A DNA stretch of 64,000 nt from Flavobacterium sp. UBA2787 (GCA_002352205.1 DEHZ01000012.1:108439-172438), one strand, 5' to 3'. Positions 44,478 to 53,619 are shown, counted from the stretch's first letter. A program made the numbers and translations. Notes: a model not told the origin generated them from the letters alone.

Positions 44478-45032
44478 ATGAAAGCCTTTTTAAAATTTGA
44501 TTTTAACATATTGACTAAAAAAATTTTAGAACAAAAGCTGAGCGAATTAGGCTTAAAACCTATGATTCTAAGTTTTGGCGAAATTGAGTTTTCAGAAAAT
44601 ATTTCTGCTGAAAAACTACAAGAAATGACCATCATGCTAAATGAATACGGTATTGAAGTTATTGAAAATCAAAAAAGTATATTGGTGCAAAAGATAAAAG
44701 ATACTATTACAGAAATGGTGAATAGTGAAGAACCACTGTCTGTAAAAAGTTCTGTTTATCTCACCGAAAAATTAAATCACAGTTATGGTTATTTATCAAA
44801 TCTGTTTTCAGAAGTAACATATACCTCAATAGAAAATTTTATAATTATTCAAAAAATTGAATTAGCTAAAAGCCTAATCATCAACAATCAATTAACATTA
44901 ACAGAAATTGCTTTTAAATTAAATTATTCCAGTGTTGCCCATTTGAGCACACAGTTTAAAAATATTACCGGAATTACACCATCTGCCTTTCAACGAATCA
45001 TCGCCAAACGAAGATTAAAATCATTCAACTAA
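44478..45032 (+). CDS. AraC-type transcriptional regulator
   Basis: A 184-residue protein. Residues ~1-75 form a small alpha/beta domain resembling a heavy-metal-associated fold (MKAFLKFDFNILTKKI, LGLKPMILSFGEIEF); residues ~85-180 are an AraC-type double helix-turn-helix (LNHSYGYLSNLFSEVTYTSI, LTLTEIAFKLNYSSVAHLST, FKNITGITPSAFQRI). AraC family DNA sites are direct repeats spaced by 21 bp on one face, which is the spacing of the boxes at 42048, 43576 and 48402, so it is the first candidate to bind them. Downstream are a receiver and a kinase. Confidence 0.88.
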   Translation: MKAFLKFDFNILTKKILEQKLSELGLKPMILSFGEIEFSENISAEKLQEMTIMLNEYGIEVIENQKSILVQKIKDTITEMVNSEEPLSVKSSVYLTEKLNHSYGYLSNLFSEVTYTSIENFIIIQKIELAKSLIINNQLTLTEIAFKLNYSSVAHLSTQFKNITGITPSAFQRIIAKRRLKSFN

Positions 45033-45050
45033 CTATAATAAACACTTTGT

Positions 45051-45497
45051 ATGCAAAAAGAACACATTACCATTGCTTTGGCCGATGATGATGAAGATGA
45101 TAGACTTTTTTTTAAAGATGCCTTTGAAGAATTAAAAATTAATACCGTAGTTTCCACGCATTGTGATGGTGAAGAATTGATGAAATATCTTCATGATCCT
45201 GAAACAGTTTTGCCAAATATCCTTTTTTTAGATTTGAATATGCCTAGGAAAAATGGATTTGAATGCTTACTAGAAATTAAAAAAGTACAAAAATTTGATG
45301 ATATTGCCATTGCTATTTATTCAACTTCATCTTCTGAGGAAGATATTGAAAATACATTTGTGCAAGGAGCTAATATTTATATCAAAAAGCCAAGTGAATT
45401 CAGTACTTTAAAAAAAATATTAAGTGAAGTGGTTACGCTAAATTGGCAATACCATACATCTGGACTAAACAAAGAAAATTTTTTGTTAAGAATGTAA
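45051..45497 (+). CDS. CheY-like stand-alone response regulator
   Basis: A 148-residue single receiver domain with the acidic pocket ADDDEDD, phosphoacceptor Asp in LFLDLNMPRKNG, Thr/Ser in IYSTSSS and Lys in IKKPSEF. It has no output domain. Such proteins pass phosphate to another protein or interact directly with a partner. Its stop is one base before the kinase start, so they are a matched pair. Confidence 0.9.
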   Translation: MQKEHITIALADDDEDDRLFFKDAFEELKINTVVSTHCDGEELMKYLHDPETVLPNILFLDLNMPRKNGFECLLEIKKVQKFDDIAIAIYSTSSSEEDIENTFVQGANIYIKKPSEFSTLKKILSEVVTLNWQYHTSGLNKENFLLRM

Positions 45498-45498
45498 T

Positions 45499-47271
45499 AT
45501 GAAAATTCAAGACCTAAAAAAATCGACTCTACTTCTCAAAATCGCATTTGTGGTTTCGTTGGCGGTCATTTTATTTACGGCTTCTGTTTCATACAAACAT
45601 ATCATCAATCTCAACAAATCAAGAGATTTAGTTATTCATTCTTATGAAGTTCAATTGGAACTTGAACGTGTTATTTCCTATATCAAAGATGCAGAAACAG
45701 GTTATCGCGGTTATTTATTATATGGTGATACCACTTTTTTAGATTCGTATTCCAATTCCAGAGAAAAAGTAAATCAAGCTTTTTTTAATTTAAAAAATCT
45801 TACACTAGACAATCAATCGCAGCAAAAAAAGTTAAAAGAACTGTATCATTTGATTGTTTTGCGGTACACTTATTTTAATAAAAGTTATGAAGACAAAGAT
45901 CTTTATAAAAAATATTATGAAGCCAATGGTAAGAAAGTGATGGATCAAATTCGGAATAAAGTTGACGAAATGGTTTCTCTTGAAAACAGCATTTTGAAAA
46001 AACGTGAATTTGATTTTCGAGATTCTGTTTCCTATACACCACTTTATGCTTTATTGGTCATTCTTATCACATTATTTTTTATTGTTATTGCTTACATTAA
46101 AATTAACAGCGATTTTAAAAAAATTGAACGCTCCAATTCAAGGCTACGTGTTTCTCAAGAATCTATCAATCAAGCAGAAATTTTAGGGAATTATTGTAGT
46201 TGGACATGGAATTTGGAAAAAGATGAAATTCAGTTTTCGGATAATCAGTTTCGGCTTTTTGGATTAGAACCGCAAGTTTTTGAAGCAACGCACACCGATT
46301 TCTTAGGTTTTGTTCATCCGGATGATTATGAAATTACATCAAAAGCATTCAATGAAATTCCTGTAAATGAAAATCTTTCAACAATCAATTATCGAATTAT
46401 TAATAAAAATGAAGAAGTACGTCATTTGCGATCGGTTGGAAAATTATTCATTAATCGCTTTAACGAAAAAATTATTATCGGAACCACACAAGATGTTACT
46501 GATGATATTGTTAAGAAAATTATACTCAGAGAAAAAAATACCGATTTAGAAAGAAACAACAAAGAATTGGTTGAATTCAACTATGCTGCCAGTCATGATT
46601 TGCAAGAACCGCTAAGAAAAATTCAAACCTTTATTTCTCGTATTAATGAAAAGGAAAAAGAAAATCTTTCTGAAGCAGGAAAAGAATATATGGAAAGAAT
46701 CGTGGTTTCGGCAAGCAGAATGCGAGTTCTAATTGATGATTTATTGCAATATTCCAGAACCAATAAAACAGATGCGAGTTTTGAAGAAGTAGATTTGAAT
46801 GAAACTGCCACAGCTGCTGTTCAAGAATTATCGCAATTAATTGAAGAAACCAATGCAACCGTTGATTTTTGTCAATTACCGGAAATTAAAGGAATTCCAT
46901 TTCAGTTAAGACAATTATTCATCAATCTAATAAATAATTCCATCAAATACAAAAAGCCGGATCAACCTCCAATCATAACCATCAGTTATGAAAAAATAAA
47001 AGCCAGCGAAGATGATCAAATTGATGACAATTCAAATAGAGTTTATCATAAAATTAGTTTTGTAGATAACGGAATTGGTTTTCATCCGGATGATTCAAAG
47101 AAAATTTTTCTGCTCTTTAATCGACTTCATGCCAAAGACAGTTATCCAGGAACCGGTGTTGGATTAGCCATTTGCAAAAAAATTGTAAAAAATCATTACG
47201 GTTTTATTTGTGCCAATGGCCAGCCAGATGAAGGTGCGTTAATCACTGTTTATTTACCAACAGAATATTAA
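45499..47271 (+). CDS. CHASE3-PAS sensor histidine kinase
   Basis: A 590-residue membrane kinase. Two membrane helices (about 13-32 and 178-198) flank a periplasmic CHASE3 domain (IKDAETGYRGYLLYGDTTFL), followed by a PAS_3 domain (WTWNLEKDEIQFSDNQFRLFG, FVHPDDYE), a HisKA helix (YAASHDLQEPLRKIQTF) and HATPase_c (NLINNSIKYKKP, VDNGIGFHPDD, GTGVGLAICKKIV). It is preceded by a receiver and AraC-type gene, so it most likely signals envelope or general stress to one of them. Confidence 0.92.
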   Translation: MKIQDLKKSTLLLKIAFVVSLAVILFTASVSYKHIINLNKSRDLVIHSYEVQLELERVISYIKDAETGYRGYLLYGDTTFLDSYSNSREKVNQAFFNLKNLTLDNQSQQKKLKELYHLIVLRYTYFNKSYEDKDLYKKYYEANGKKVMDQIRNKVDEMVSLENSILKKREFDFRDSVSYTPLYALLVILITLFFIVIAYIKINSDFKKIERSNSRLRVSQESINQAEILGNYCSWTWNLEKDEIQFSDNQFRLFGLEPQVFEATHTDFLGFVHPDDYEITSKAFNEIPVNENLSTINYRIINKNEEVRHLRSVGKLFINRFNEKIIIGTTQDVTDDIVKKIILREKNTDLERNNKELVEFNYAASHDLQEPLRKIQTFISRINEKEKENLSEAGKEYMERIVVSASRMRVLIDDLLQYSRTNKTDASFEEVDLNETATAAVQELSQLIEETNATVDFCQLPEIKGIPFQLRQLFINLINNSIKYKKPDQPPIITISYEKIKASEDDQIDDNSNRVYHKISFVDNGIGFHPDDSKKIFLLFNRLHAKDSYPGTGVGLAICKKIVKNHYGFICANGQPDEGALITVYLPTEY

Positions 47272-47282
47272 AAAAATTTTAA

Positions 47283-48281
47283 ATGCCGGCTATACAAACT
47301 TATTTCAAATCATTTTACGAAGTTATCTTAGATACTTTTGATGGTTTTTCGGAGTTCAAAATTCTTAAAATGAGCTCTTCTTTGGCTTACATAACTGTTT
47401 TTTCGTTGGCACCGCTACTTCTTGTTATTCTATTTATTTGTGATGTTTTTTGGGGAAGAGAAGCGATTGAAGGTGCAATTTATTCGCAAATGAAGGACTT
47501 TCTCGGGCCGTCAGCAGCAGAGCAAATTCAGTCGATGATTCAAAATTTAGCTTTATCCCCAAACAGCACCATAGCCGCTGTGATTGGAATTGGAACTTTA
47601 ATTTTTGCCGCAACATCAGTTTTTGCAGAAATTCAAGATTCCATTAATACCATTTGGAGCTTACGACCTAAGAAAAGATCCGGGATTTGGTTATTCATCA
47701 AAGCTAGACTATTATCGTTTGGCGTGATTGGAAGCTTGGGATTCATTATGCTTGTGGCACTTGGCTTTTCTACATTATTAGACGGAATTAGTGATCAATT
47801 AGCCAAAAATTATTCTGAAATTAGTATTGGGTTTATCCATTTTTCTAACATTATAGTAACTTTCTTAATTACCTCTTTACTTTTTGGAGCCATCTTCACC
47901 ATTCTTCCGGATGCAGACATTACTTGGAGACAAGTTCGTGTTGCGGCTTTCACAACAACGGTATTGTTTATGCTCGGTAAATTTTTAATTACTTTCTATA
48001 TTTCAAATTCAAATATTAGCGATGTGTATGGAGCTGCCGGATCTATTGTGGTTTTGATGGTTTGGGTTTACTACTCTTCAGTAATATTATATTTAGGTGC
48101 AACATTTGCCAAATGCTATGCAGTTAAGTTTGCAGAACCCATAAAGCCTTCAAAATATGCCGAGATTGTGCAATATATAACAGTTACTACAGAGGCCAAA
48201 ACAATTCAATCGGCAGATCATGAAATCAAAGATTTGAAAAAAGAAAAAGAGATTTGTATTGATGACATTAAAACTAGTTAA
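47283..48281 (+). CDS. YihY/BrkB family membrane protein
   Basis: A 332-residue inner-membrane protein of the YihY/BrkB family with six helices. Recognisable segments are the amphipathic start FKSFYEVILDTFDGFSEFK, SSSLAYITVFSLAPLLLV, AATSVFAEIQDSINTIW and the last helix pair YGAAGSIVVLMVWVYYSSVI. The C-terminal tail (KEKEICIDDIK) is soluble. The family is annotated as ribonuclease BN by mistake; the role is unknown and may concern lipid transport. It is the last gene before the terminator at 48324. Confidence 0.88.
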   Translation: MPAIQTYFKSFYEVILDTFDGFSEFKILKMSSSLAYITVFSLAPLLLVILFICDVFWGREAIEGAIYSQMKDFLGPSAAEQIQSMIQNLALSPNSTIAAVIGIGTLIFAATSVFAEIQDSINTIWSLRPKKRSGIWLFIKARLLSFGVIGSLGFIMLVALGFSTLLDGISDQLAKNYSEISIGFIHFSNIIVTFLITSLLFGAIFTILPDADITWRQVRVAAFTTTVLFMLGKFLITFYISNSNISDVYGAAGSIVVLMVWVYYSSVILYLGATFAKCYAVKFAEPIKPSKYAEIVQYITVTTEAKTIQSADHEIKDLKKEKEICIDDIKTS

Positions 48282-48323
48282 TAAATTCAATTATTAAGAT
48301 TTTAAAACTTTCTAATTAAAATT

Positions 48324-48352
48324 AAATCTCATGTAAAAATGAGATTTTTTTT
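48324..48352 (+). terminator. Terminator after the YihY/BrkB gene
   Basis: AAATCTCAT (48324-48332) pairs with ATGAGATTT (48339-48347) and continues into T9. It isolates the next transcript. Confidence 0.85.
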
Positions 48353-48401
48353 TGGCCAAAATCAACCAAAACCCCTTTAAAATTGGGAAATGTGGTAATT
48401 C

Positions 48402-48457
48402 TATAACAAAATCAAAATATCTTGTAACACAACACGAACTTGATTGTCGCAACTTTG
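48402..48457 (+). promoter_or_regulatory. Stress-cluster promoter, site 3
   Basis: TATAACAA (48402-48409), 13 bp, TGTAACA (48423-48429), 20 bp, CAACTTTG (48450-48457). Spacings equal those of sites 1 and 2; only the first base of the -7 box departs from TAAnTTTG. It drives the operon 48481-51623. It overlaps the frame that could extend the lipoprotein gene to 48352, which is therefore discarded. Confidence 0.75.
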
Positions 48458-48480
48458 TAATGTTAAATCAAGTGAATAAA

Positions 48481-49011
48481 ATGAAAAGAATTAACACAAA
48501 AAAGTTTTTTGAAATCACGGCATCCTTATTACTATTTATGATGGTTTCACTATCATGTATTGAAGAGGAAGAAAAAAAAATGACAAAGTCAGAATTTGAT
48601 TTTGAAATTGAAAATATTACACGATTGAGTACTATTAATTTGAGATTAAAATTAGCATTCAATCAGTTCATTGAAAAAAGTGAAGATAGTTTATTAATAA
48701 ACATGTTTTCGGAATTTGAAAAAAATCACAATCAAGTTGATACAATCATAAATTCTGTTGCTCAAAAAAAGCTCATTGTTTTATCTGATGTGTTTTCAAA
48801 AAAAACAAATCAGTTTCAAATTTCATCAGAAAATGGTTTAAAAGATTTTAGAATTTTTTTAGAAAAAGAAAAAGAAAAATTAGAAAAAATTCGTCAAAAA
48901 AATAAAGTTCAGGACTTAAATGATTTTTACGAAAAAAAAATTGAAGAACTGGAACAAAATATTACCACAATTAATAATTTTTTAGAAACCCAAAATAAAC
49001 CCAATTACTAA
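48481..49011 (+). CDS. Coiled-coil lipoprotein, unknown function
   Basis: A 176-residue lipoprotein starting at ATG 48481 (MKRINTKKFFEITASLLLF), lipobox near SLSC (Cys about residue 25), then a long Lys/Glu-rich helical region (EKEKEKLEKIRQKNK, EKKIEELEQNITTINNFLE). I know no family. Placement after site 3 and before a beta-barrel gene in the same transcript suggests an envelope role under stress. Confidence 0.7.
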   Translation: MKRINTKKFFEITASLLLFMMVSLSCIEEEEKKMTKSEFDFEIENITRLSTINLRLKLAFNQFIEKSEDSLLINMFSEFEKNHNQVDTIINSVAQKKLIVLSDVFSKKTNQFQISSENGLKDFRIFLEKEKEKLEKIRQKNKVQDLNDFYEKKIEELEQNITTINNFLETQNKPNY

Positions 49012-49032
49012 TTACTTAAAATTATTTACACC

Positions 49033-49674
49033 ATGAGAAAATTAATCTTAACAGCACTAACTTGTTCAGCGTTCTTCGTTTCAAATGCACAAACGAATGA
49101 TAATGCCACTACCGGAGCGAGCTTTGGTATCAAAGGAGGAGTAAACTTCTCTAACCTTTACACAGAAGATATAGACGACAACAATGTTTTAACTAGTTTC
49201 AATGTAGGTGTGTTTGTTTCAATGCCAATTACAAATTTCTTATCCATTCAACCGGAATTTTTGTATTCCAGAAAAGGTGCAGAATTGGTTTATGACAATG
49301 CTTTTGCTTCAGGAACCGGAAAATTCAAATTGAATTATATTGAGGCTCCAATTTTATTGAAAGTAAATTTAACAGAGAACCTTAATATTCATGCCGGACC
49401 TTATTTTGCCTATTTAATTGATGCAGAAGTAACAAACGAATCTAACAGTGGAGATTTTGATTTTGAAGAAAACGTAGACAATGATGATTTTAACAAATTT
49501 GATTACGGTTTATCTGCCGGTGCAGGATTCGATTTTGATTCAATAGGTTTTGGAGTTCGTTACAACTATGGTTTATCAACCGTTGGTAAAGAAAGAAGCT
49601 TCTTAGGAACAACCTATACTTTTCCTGACGGAAAAAACAGTAACTTAAGCATTTATGCTGCTTATAAATTTTAA
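49033..49674 (+). CDS. PorT-like outer-membrane beta-barrel protein
   Basis: A 213-residue exported barrel (signal peptide ending SNAQ) of the PorT/OmpW-like outer-membrane beta-barrel type (PF13568). GIKGGVNFSNL starts the first strand, IEAPILLKVNL, INAGPYFAYL-like (IHAGPYFAYL) and a final strand ISIYAAYKF-like (SIYAAYKF) close the barrel. It is separated by 21 bp from the lipoprotein gene and belongs to the same stress transcript. Channel activity is not known. Confidence 0.85.
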   Translation: MRKLILTALTCSAFFVSNAQTNDNATTGASFGIKGGVNFSNLYTEDIDDNNVLTSFNVGVFVSMPITNFLSIQPEFLYSRKGAELVYDNAFASGTGKFKLNYIEAPILLKVNLTENLNIHAGPYFAYLIDAEVTNESNSGDFDFEENVDNDDFNKFDYGLSAGAGFDFDSIGFGVRYNYGLSTVGKERSFLGTTYTFPDGKNSNLSIYAAYKF

Positions 49675-49698
49675 TATTAACTTTAAAAAACATATATT

Positions 49699-49851
49699 AT
49701 GTCAAACTTATTATACACAGTCGCAGTAGTATTAATTATACTTTGGGCACTCGGATTTTTTGTTTACAGCATCGGATCAATTATCCACATTTTATTAGTC
49801 ATCGCTGTAATCGCTATTTTGTTTAGATTAATCAAAGGAAGAAATATATAA
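49699..49851 (+). CDS. lmo0937-family small membrane protein (50 aa)
   Basis: ATG 49699 begins a 50-residue protein with two membrane helices (VAVVLIILWALGFFVYSI and HILLVIAVIAILFRLI) and a basic end (KGRNI). It matches the lmo0937/YqaE-like class of tiny hydrophobic stress proteins that occur next to CsbD and YtxH genes. It lies 24 bp after the barrel gene and 18 bp before the YtxH gene. Confidence 0.75.
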   Translation: MSNLLYTVAVVLIILWALGFFVYSIGSIIHILLVIAVIAILFRLIKGRNI

Positions 49852-49869
49852 CCATTAAAAACACAAATT

Positions 49870-50151
49870 ATGAAAGCATCAAATGTATTATTAGGAGTAT
49901 TAGGCGGATTAGCCGCAGGAGCAGTTTTAGGAGTTTTATTTGCACCGGACAAAGGTGAAAACACCAGAAGAAAAATTGCCAAAAAAAGTGGTGATTTAAA
50001 AGACACCGTAAAATCAAGTTTTAATGATTTCTTGACTTCAGTTGAAGATCAGTATCATTCACTTACTTCAAAAGCAGAAGACGTTGCTCATAACGTAGCA
50101 AATGAAGGAAAAGCGAATCTTGAAAAAATTAACCGCGAATTGAATAAATAA
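49870..50151 (+). CDS. YtxH domain protein
   Basis: A 93-residue protein: glycine-rich membrane helix (LLGVLGGLAAGAVLGVLFAP), then DKGENTRRKIAKKSGDLKDTVK and a charged helix. This is the YtxH/GvpP-like stress protein family, encoded in general-stress loci of Firmicutes and Bacteroidota. It lies between the lmo0937-like and holin-like genes and is expected to be in the inner membrane with the tail in the cytoplasm. Confidence 0.88.
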   Translation: MKASNVLLGVLGGLAAGAVLGVLFAPDKGENTRRKIAKKSGDLKDTVKSSFNDFLTSVEDQYHSLTSKAEDVAHNVANEGKANLEKINRELNK

Positions 50152-50162
50152 AATTATAAATC

Positions 50163-50552
50163 ATGGAAAATATAGCCACAAATTTAGGTAAGCTTTACGA
50201 CAAAGCAGAACAGTATTCAAAAACAAGTTTAGAACTTATCAAGTTGAATGCTATTGATAAATCATCAGATGTTATATCATCACTAGCTGTTGTTCTATCG
50301 CTAACGCTTGTTGTGGCTATATTTACATTATTTATAAATATTGGATTAGCACTGCTGATTGGTAAACTATTAGCAGATTATGCAATGGGATTTTTCATTG
50401 TGTCCGGATTCTATGTTTTTGTTGGTATTTTAATTTATATTTTCAGAAAACCTTTAATCAAAATTCCAATTGATAATATCGTAGTAGGAAAATTGATGAA
50501 AGAGAAAGATGAAAAATTCTTAGAAGACCAAATCAATAATTCAAATTTATAG
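50163..50552 (+). CDS. Phage-holin-family (DUF1469) membrane protein
   Basis: A 129-residue protein with two membrane helices (LAVVLSLTLVVAIFTLFINIG and FFIVSGFYVFVGILIYIF) in the central part, an N-terminal amphipathic helix and a charged C-terminal tail (KLMKEKDEKFLEDQ). This is the holin-superfamily III/DUF1469 arrangement; such genes follow YtxH and are stress genes, not phage. It ends 4 bp before the next start. Confidence 0.82.
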   Translation: MENIATNLGKLYDKAEQYSKTSLELIKLNAIDKSSDVISSLAVVLSLTLVVAIFTLFINIGLALLIGKLLADYAMGFFIVSGFYVFVGILIYIFRKPLIKIPIDNIVVGKLMKEKDEKFLEDQINNSNL

Positions 50553-50556
50553 TATC

Positions 50557-50940
50557 ATGAAAAAGCTAAATCAAAACGAATTATTGGATCAAAAAATTGC
50601 ATTGCTCACAATACAGCACAGACAAGAACTTGTTGAAATTAAAGAACAATTCAAACTTGTGCAAGAAAGCATTTCTCCATCCAACATTATTCAAGAAGGA
50701 CTACAAGGAGTATATCAAACCGTTACTGATAAAAATAAACTACTTCCGATGCTTCCAACTCTTTTAAGTTTGGTTGGCGGATATGTTTCAAAAAAAGTAA
50801 TCATTGGTAATTCCAGTAATCCAATAAAAAAAGTGCTTGGTACCGTTTTACAATTTGTAGTTACCAATTACTTAACAAAAGTAAATTCAAAAGAAGAAAC
50901 TGTTTCAGAAACAGAAGAACCAGAATTAAATAAATTATAA
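50557..50940 (+). CDS. Conserved small protein of the YtxH-holin operon
   Basis: A 127-residue soluble or weakly membrane-associated protein (MKKLNQNELLDQKIALLTIQ, LLPMLPTLLSLVGGYVSKK, then LQFVVTNYLTK). One moderately hydrophobic helix near residues 65-80 and another at 100-115. I recognise the position (always after the holin-like gene in flavobacteria) but no function. Confidence 0.65.
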   Translation: MKKLNQNELLDQKIALLTIQHRQELVEIKEQFKLVQESISPSNIIQEGLQGVYQTVTDKNKLLPMLPTLLSLVGGYVSKKVIIGNSSNPIKKVLGTVLQFVVTNYLTKVNSKEETVSETEEPELNKL

Positions 50941-50960
50941 TAACCTTAAACCTTAATAAA

Positions 50961-51623
50961 ATGAAAAATTTAAAATCACTTTTCGTAGCTTCAATCGTTG
51001 CTGCTACATTCGTTTCATGTGCAGACGAGAAAAAAACTCAGGCAGAAAAAGCCGTAAACAATTACACAGCTTATATTGATTCTGTTAGCAATGTTGCTTC
51101 AGAAGATTTAGCTGAAAAGTGGGATGATGTTGAAAGTGCTTATGTAGCTAAAAAAATTGAAGCAGAAAGTGCTTTAGAAAATTTAGAAGATAGAGCAGAA
51201 TTAGACAGAAAAGTTGAAGAATCATCAGCAAAATATGAAGCATTTAAAGCTAATTTAGTTGCCGAAAGACAAAAAATGGAAGCGGCAAACTACAAAGCAA
51301 AAGTAAGATCTTCACTTTTTGGTGGTCAACAAATTAATGATGACATGAATTTTGATTGGGTTAACAAAGATAACATCTTGCAAACCTATGAAACTTTTGT
51401 AAACACTGCCTCAGATAATAAAGACAATTATTCAAGAGAAGAATGGGACGAAATCAAATTGCTTTATGAAGCATTAGATACCCGTAAAAATACAGTTGAA
51501 AAAGAAGGGTTGTCTGGTTCAGATAATTTAAAAATTGCAGGTTTAAAAACCAGATTTGCTACTTTCTTTAAAGTAAATAGAATAGGTGCAAAATCAGAAG
51601 AAAACGCTGAAGCAAAAGAATAA
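50961..51623 (+). CDS. DUF6565-type helical lipoprotein
   Basis: A 220-residue lipoprotein (VAATFVSC lipobox, Cys about residue 20) whose mature part is highly charged and helical, with heptad-like stretches (AEKAVNNYTAYIDSVSNVA, WDDVESAYVAKKIEAESALE). This resembles DUF6565 proteins that close such stress operons. It is followed by the strong terminator at 51644, the end of the cluster. Confidence 0.75.
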   Translation: MKNLKSLFVASIVAATFVSCADEKKTQAEKAVNNYTAYIDSVSNVASEDLAEKWDDVESAYVAKKIEAESALENLEDRAELDRKVEESSAKYEAFKANLVAERQKMEAANYKAKVRSSLFGGQQINDDMNFDWVNKDNILQTYETFVNTASDNKDNYSREEWDEIKLLYEALDTRKNTVEKEGLSGSDNLKIAGLKTRFATFFKVNRIGAKSEENAEAKE

Positions 51624-51643
51624 CCTACTCTTTTGTGGAAAGG

Positions 51644-51675
51644 AAAACGGAGCCAATTTGGCTCCGTTTTTTTAT
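51644..51675. terminator. Strong terminator between the stress operon and prfA
   Basis: AAAACGGAGCC (51644-51654) pairs perfectly with GGCTCCGTTTT (51660-51670), loop AATTT, T-run both sides; usable from both directions. Confidence 0.9.
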
Positions 51676-52749
51676 TTAAAATACTTCCGATTCTTTTAAT
51701 TTTTCGGTGTTGCTCACTAACTGCAACTCTTCGATCATTTTGTGAATATTTCCGTTCATAAAACCGTCTAAATCAAAAATACTCAACCCTATTCGGTGAT
51801 CGGTAATTCTGCCTTGAGCATAATTATACGTTCTAATTTTTGCCGAACGGTCACCACTACTCACTTGCGAAGTACGTTTTGTGGCATCTTCCGCTTGTTT
51901 TTTGGCTAATTCCATTTCATACAAACGCGAACGTAAAACCGTTAACGCTTTGTCTTTGTTTTTATGTTGCGATTTTTCATCTTGACATTGAGCCACCAAT
52001 CCGGTTGGAACGTGCGTCATCCTTACAGCCGACTTCGTCGTATTCACCGATTGACCACCAGGACCTGATGAACAGAAATAATCAATACGCACATCATTCA
52101 TATCAATTTGAACATCAAATTCTTCCGCTTCCGGCAAAACCATTACGGTTGCTGCTGATGTGTGAACTCTACCTTGTGTTTCCGTTTGAGGAACACGTTG
52201 CACGCGATGAACTCCGGCTTCAAATTTCAATGTTCCGTAAACATCTTCTCCGGTTACTTCAAAAATTACCTCCTTAAAACCTCCGGCAGTTCCGTCGTTC
52301 ATATCTACCACTGAAGTTCTCCAACCACGACCTTCGCAGTATTTGGTGTACATTCTGTATAAATCTCCAGCAAAAATGGAAGCTTCATCCCCACCCGTTC
52401 CGGCACGAATTTCAACCATCACATTCTTTGCATCTTCGGGATCTTTCGGAATCAACATAAACTTGATTTCGTCTTCCAATAATGGCATGCGTTCTTTGGC
52501 ATCATCCAATTCCATCTTGGCCATTTCAACCATTTCGGCATCCGAACCATCGGCAATAATTTCGTTGGCTTCTTCGATACTTTGTGTCAAACGGATGTAT
52601 TCTTCACGCTTGTCCACCAAACCTTTTAAGGTTTTATATTCTTGGTTCAATTGCACATAACGCTTCTGATCGGCAATCACATCAGGCTGAATAATCAAAT
52701 CTGATATCTCGTCGAAACGTTGTTTTACATATTGTAATCTGTCTAACAT
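51676..52749 (-). CDS. prfA: Peptide chain release factor 1
   Basis: RF1 reads UAA and UAG and triggers peptide release. The 357-residue protein has the GGQ motif in [20 protein letters not shown], the stop-codon recognition loop PQT in [18 protein letters not shown], and the N-terminal domain 1 helices. Encoded divergently from neighbours; the stop lies next to the terminator. Confidence 0.96.
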   Translation of the reverse strand: MLDRLQYVKQRFDEISDLIIQPDVIADQKRYVQLNQEYKTLKGLVDKREEYIRLTQSIEEANEIIADGSDAEMVEMAKMELDDAKERMPLLEDEIKFMLIPKDPEDAKNVMVEIRAGTGGDEASIFAGDLYRMYTKYCEGRGWRTSVVDMNDGTAGGFKEVIFEVTGEDVYGTLKFEAGVHRVQRVPQTETQGRVHTSAATVMVLPEAEEFDVQIDMNDVRIDYFCSSGPGGQSVNTTKSAVRMTHVPTGLVAQCQDEKSQHKNKDKALTVLRSRLYEMELAKKQAEDATKRTSQVSSGDRSAKIRTYNYAQGRITDHRIGLSIFDLDGFMNGNIHKMIEELQLVSNTEKLKESEVF

Positions 52750-52856
52750 AGTCTTATAACTCTATTTTGGAGTGCAAAAGTACGACTTTTTGTGTCAAGT
52801 GTCAAGTTTCTCATTTCAATGTTTTGTTGTAGTATTGTTAAACAAAATCTTTGATT

Positions 52857-53336
52857 ATGAAATACCGTATTTTACTATTATTGTTAGTGATTATTTTTTC
52901 TATTAACGCTTGTCAGAAAGACTATTCTACTCAAGAAGTGGATTGGTTAATTGGCACTTGGGAAAACAAAACAGAAGATGGAACATTTACAGAAACTTGG
53001 TACAGAACAAAGAACGAAACAAAAGAAGGATTAACCTATGATCGATTAGAAGCAAAAAGTACCTTTATTAAAAATGGTGACACTTTGTTTCAAGAAGAAG
53101 TAATTCTCTTCAAAATGGATAAATGGATTTATTCTGTGATGGCTTCCAATCAAAACGATGGAAAAGCGACTCTTTTTACTGCTACAACTGTTACGAATAA
53201 CGAATTAATTTTTGAAAATCCAGAACACGATTTTCCAAAAAAAATCACCTACAAAATAGTAAATAAAGACAGTTTGTATGCGGAAATTAGTGGTGACGGG
53301 AAGAGTCAGGGGTTTCCGTTTAAGAAAGTGAATTGA
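52857..53336 (+). CDS. DUF6265 family lipoprotein
   Basis: A 159-residue lipoprotein (MKYRILLLLLVIIFSINAC, lipobox Cys at 19) with DUF6265: WLIGTWENKTEDGTFTETW, FQEEVILFKMDKWIY and FENPEHDFPKKITYK. The family is a lipocalin-like, uncharacterised secreted domain. A TTG at 52851 would also open the frame but ATG 52857 gives the proper signal peptide. A TCTTTG box directly upstream suggests a short leader. Confidence 0.85.
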   Translation: MKYRILLLLLVIIFSINACQKDYSTQEVDWLIGTWENKTEDGTFTETWYRTKNETKEGLTYDRLEAKSTFIKNGDTLFQEEVILFKMDKWIYSVMASNQNDGKATLFTATTVTNNELIFENPEHDFPKKITYKIVNKDSLYAEISGDGKSQGFPFKKVN

Positions 53337-53619
53337 TAAAAGGAAAAACTACAGATTTGCTGATTTTTTTAATCTGTGGTTTTGGTTTGGAAATAGTAGG
53401 TGGTAATAAATTCTTTATAGTTGAATTTAATAAAATTAAACTCAATTTAGTTTAATATATCTATATGAAAACAAATTTATATGCTCAAATAACTGAGTAA
53501 CATACAAGAGCGGCAAGCAAACGTAACTGAAAGTAATTCAAATGATTGAGATTTATAACCGAAAAGAAATATTCATATAAAATTATAGATTAGAACAAAA
53601 AAAGAATTAAATAATCTTT

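Noticed and set aside
48352-48480. Upstream extension of the 48481 lipoprotein gene
   Set aside because: The stress promoter (48402-48457) lies inside it, and the lipoprotein signal begins at 48481.
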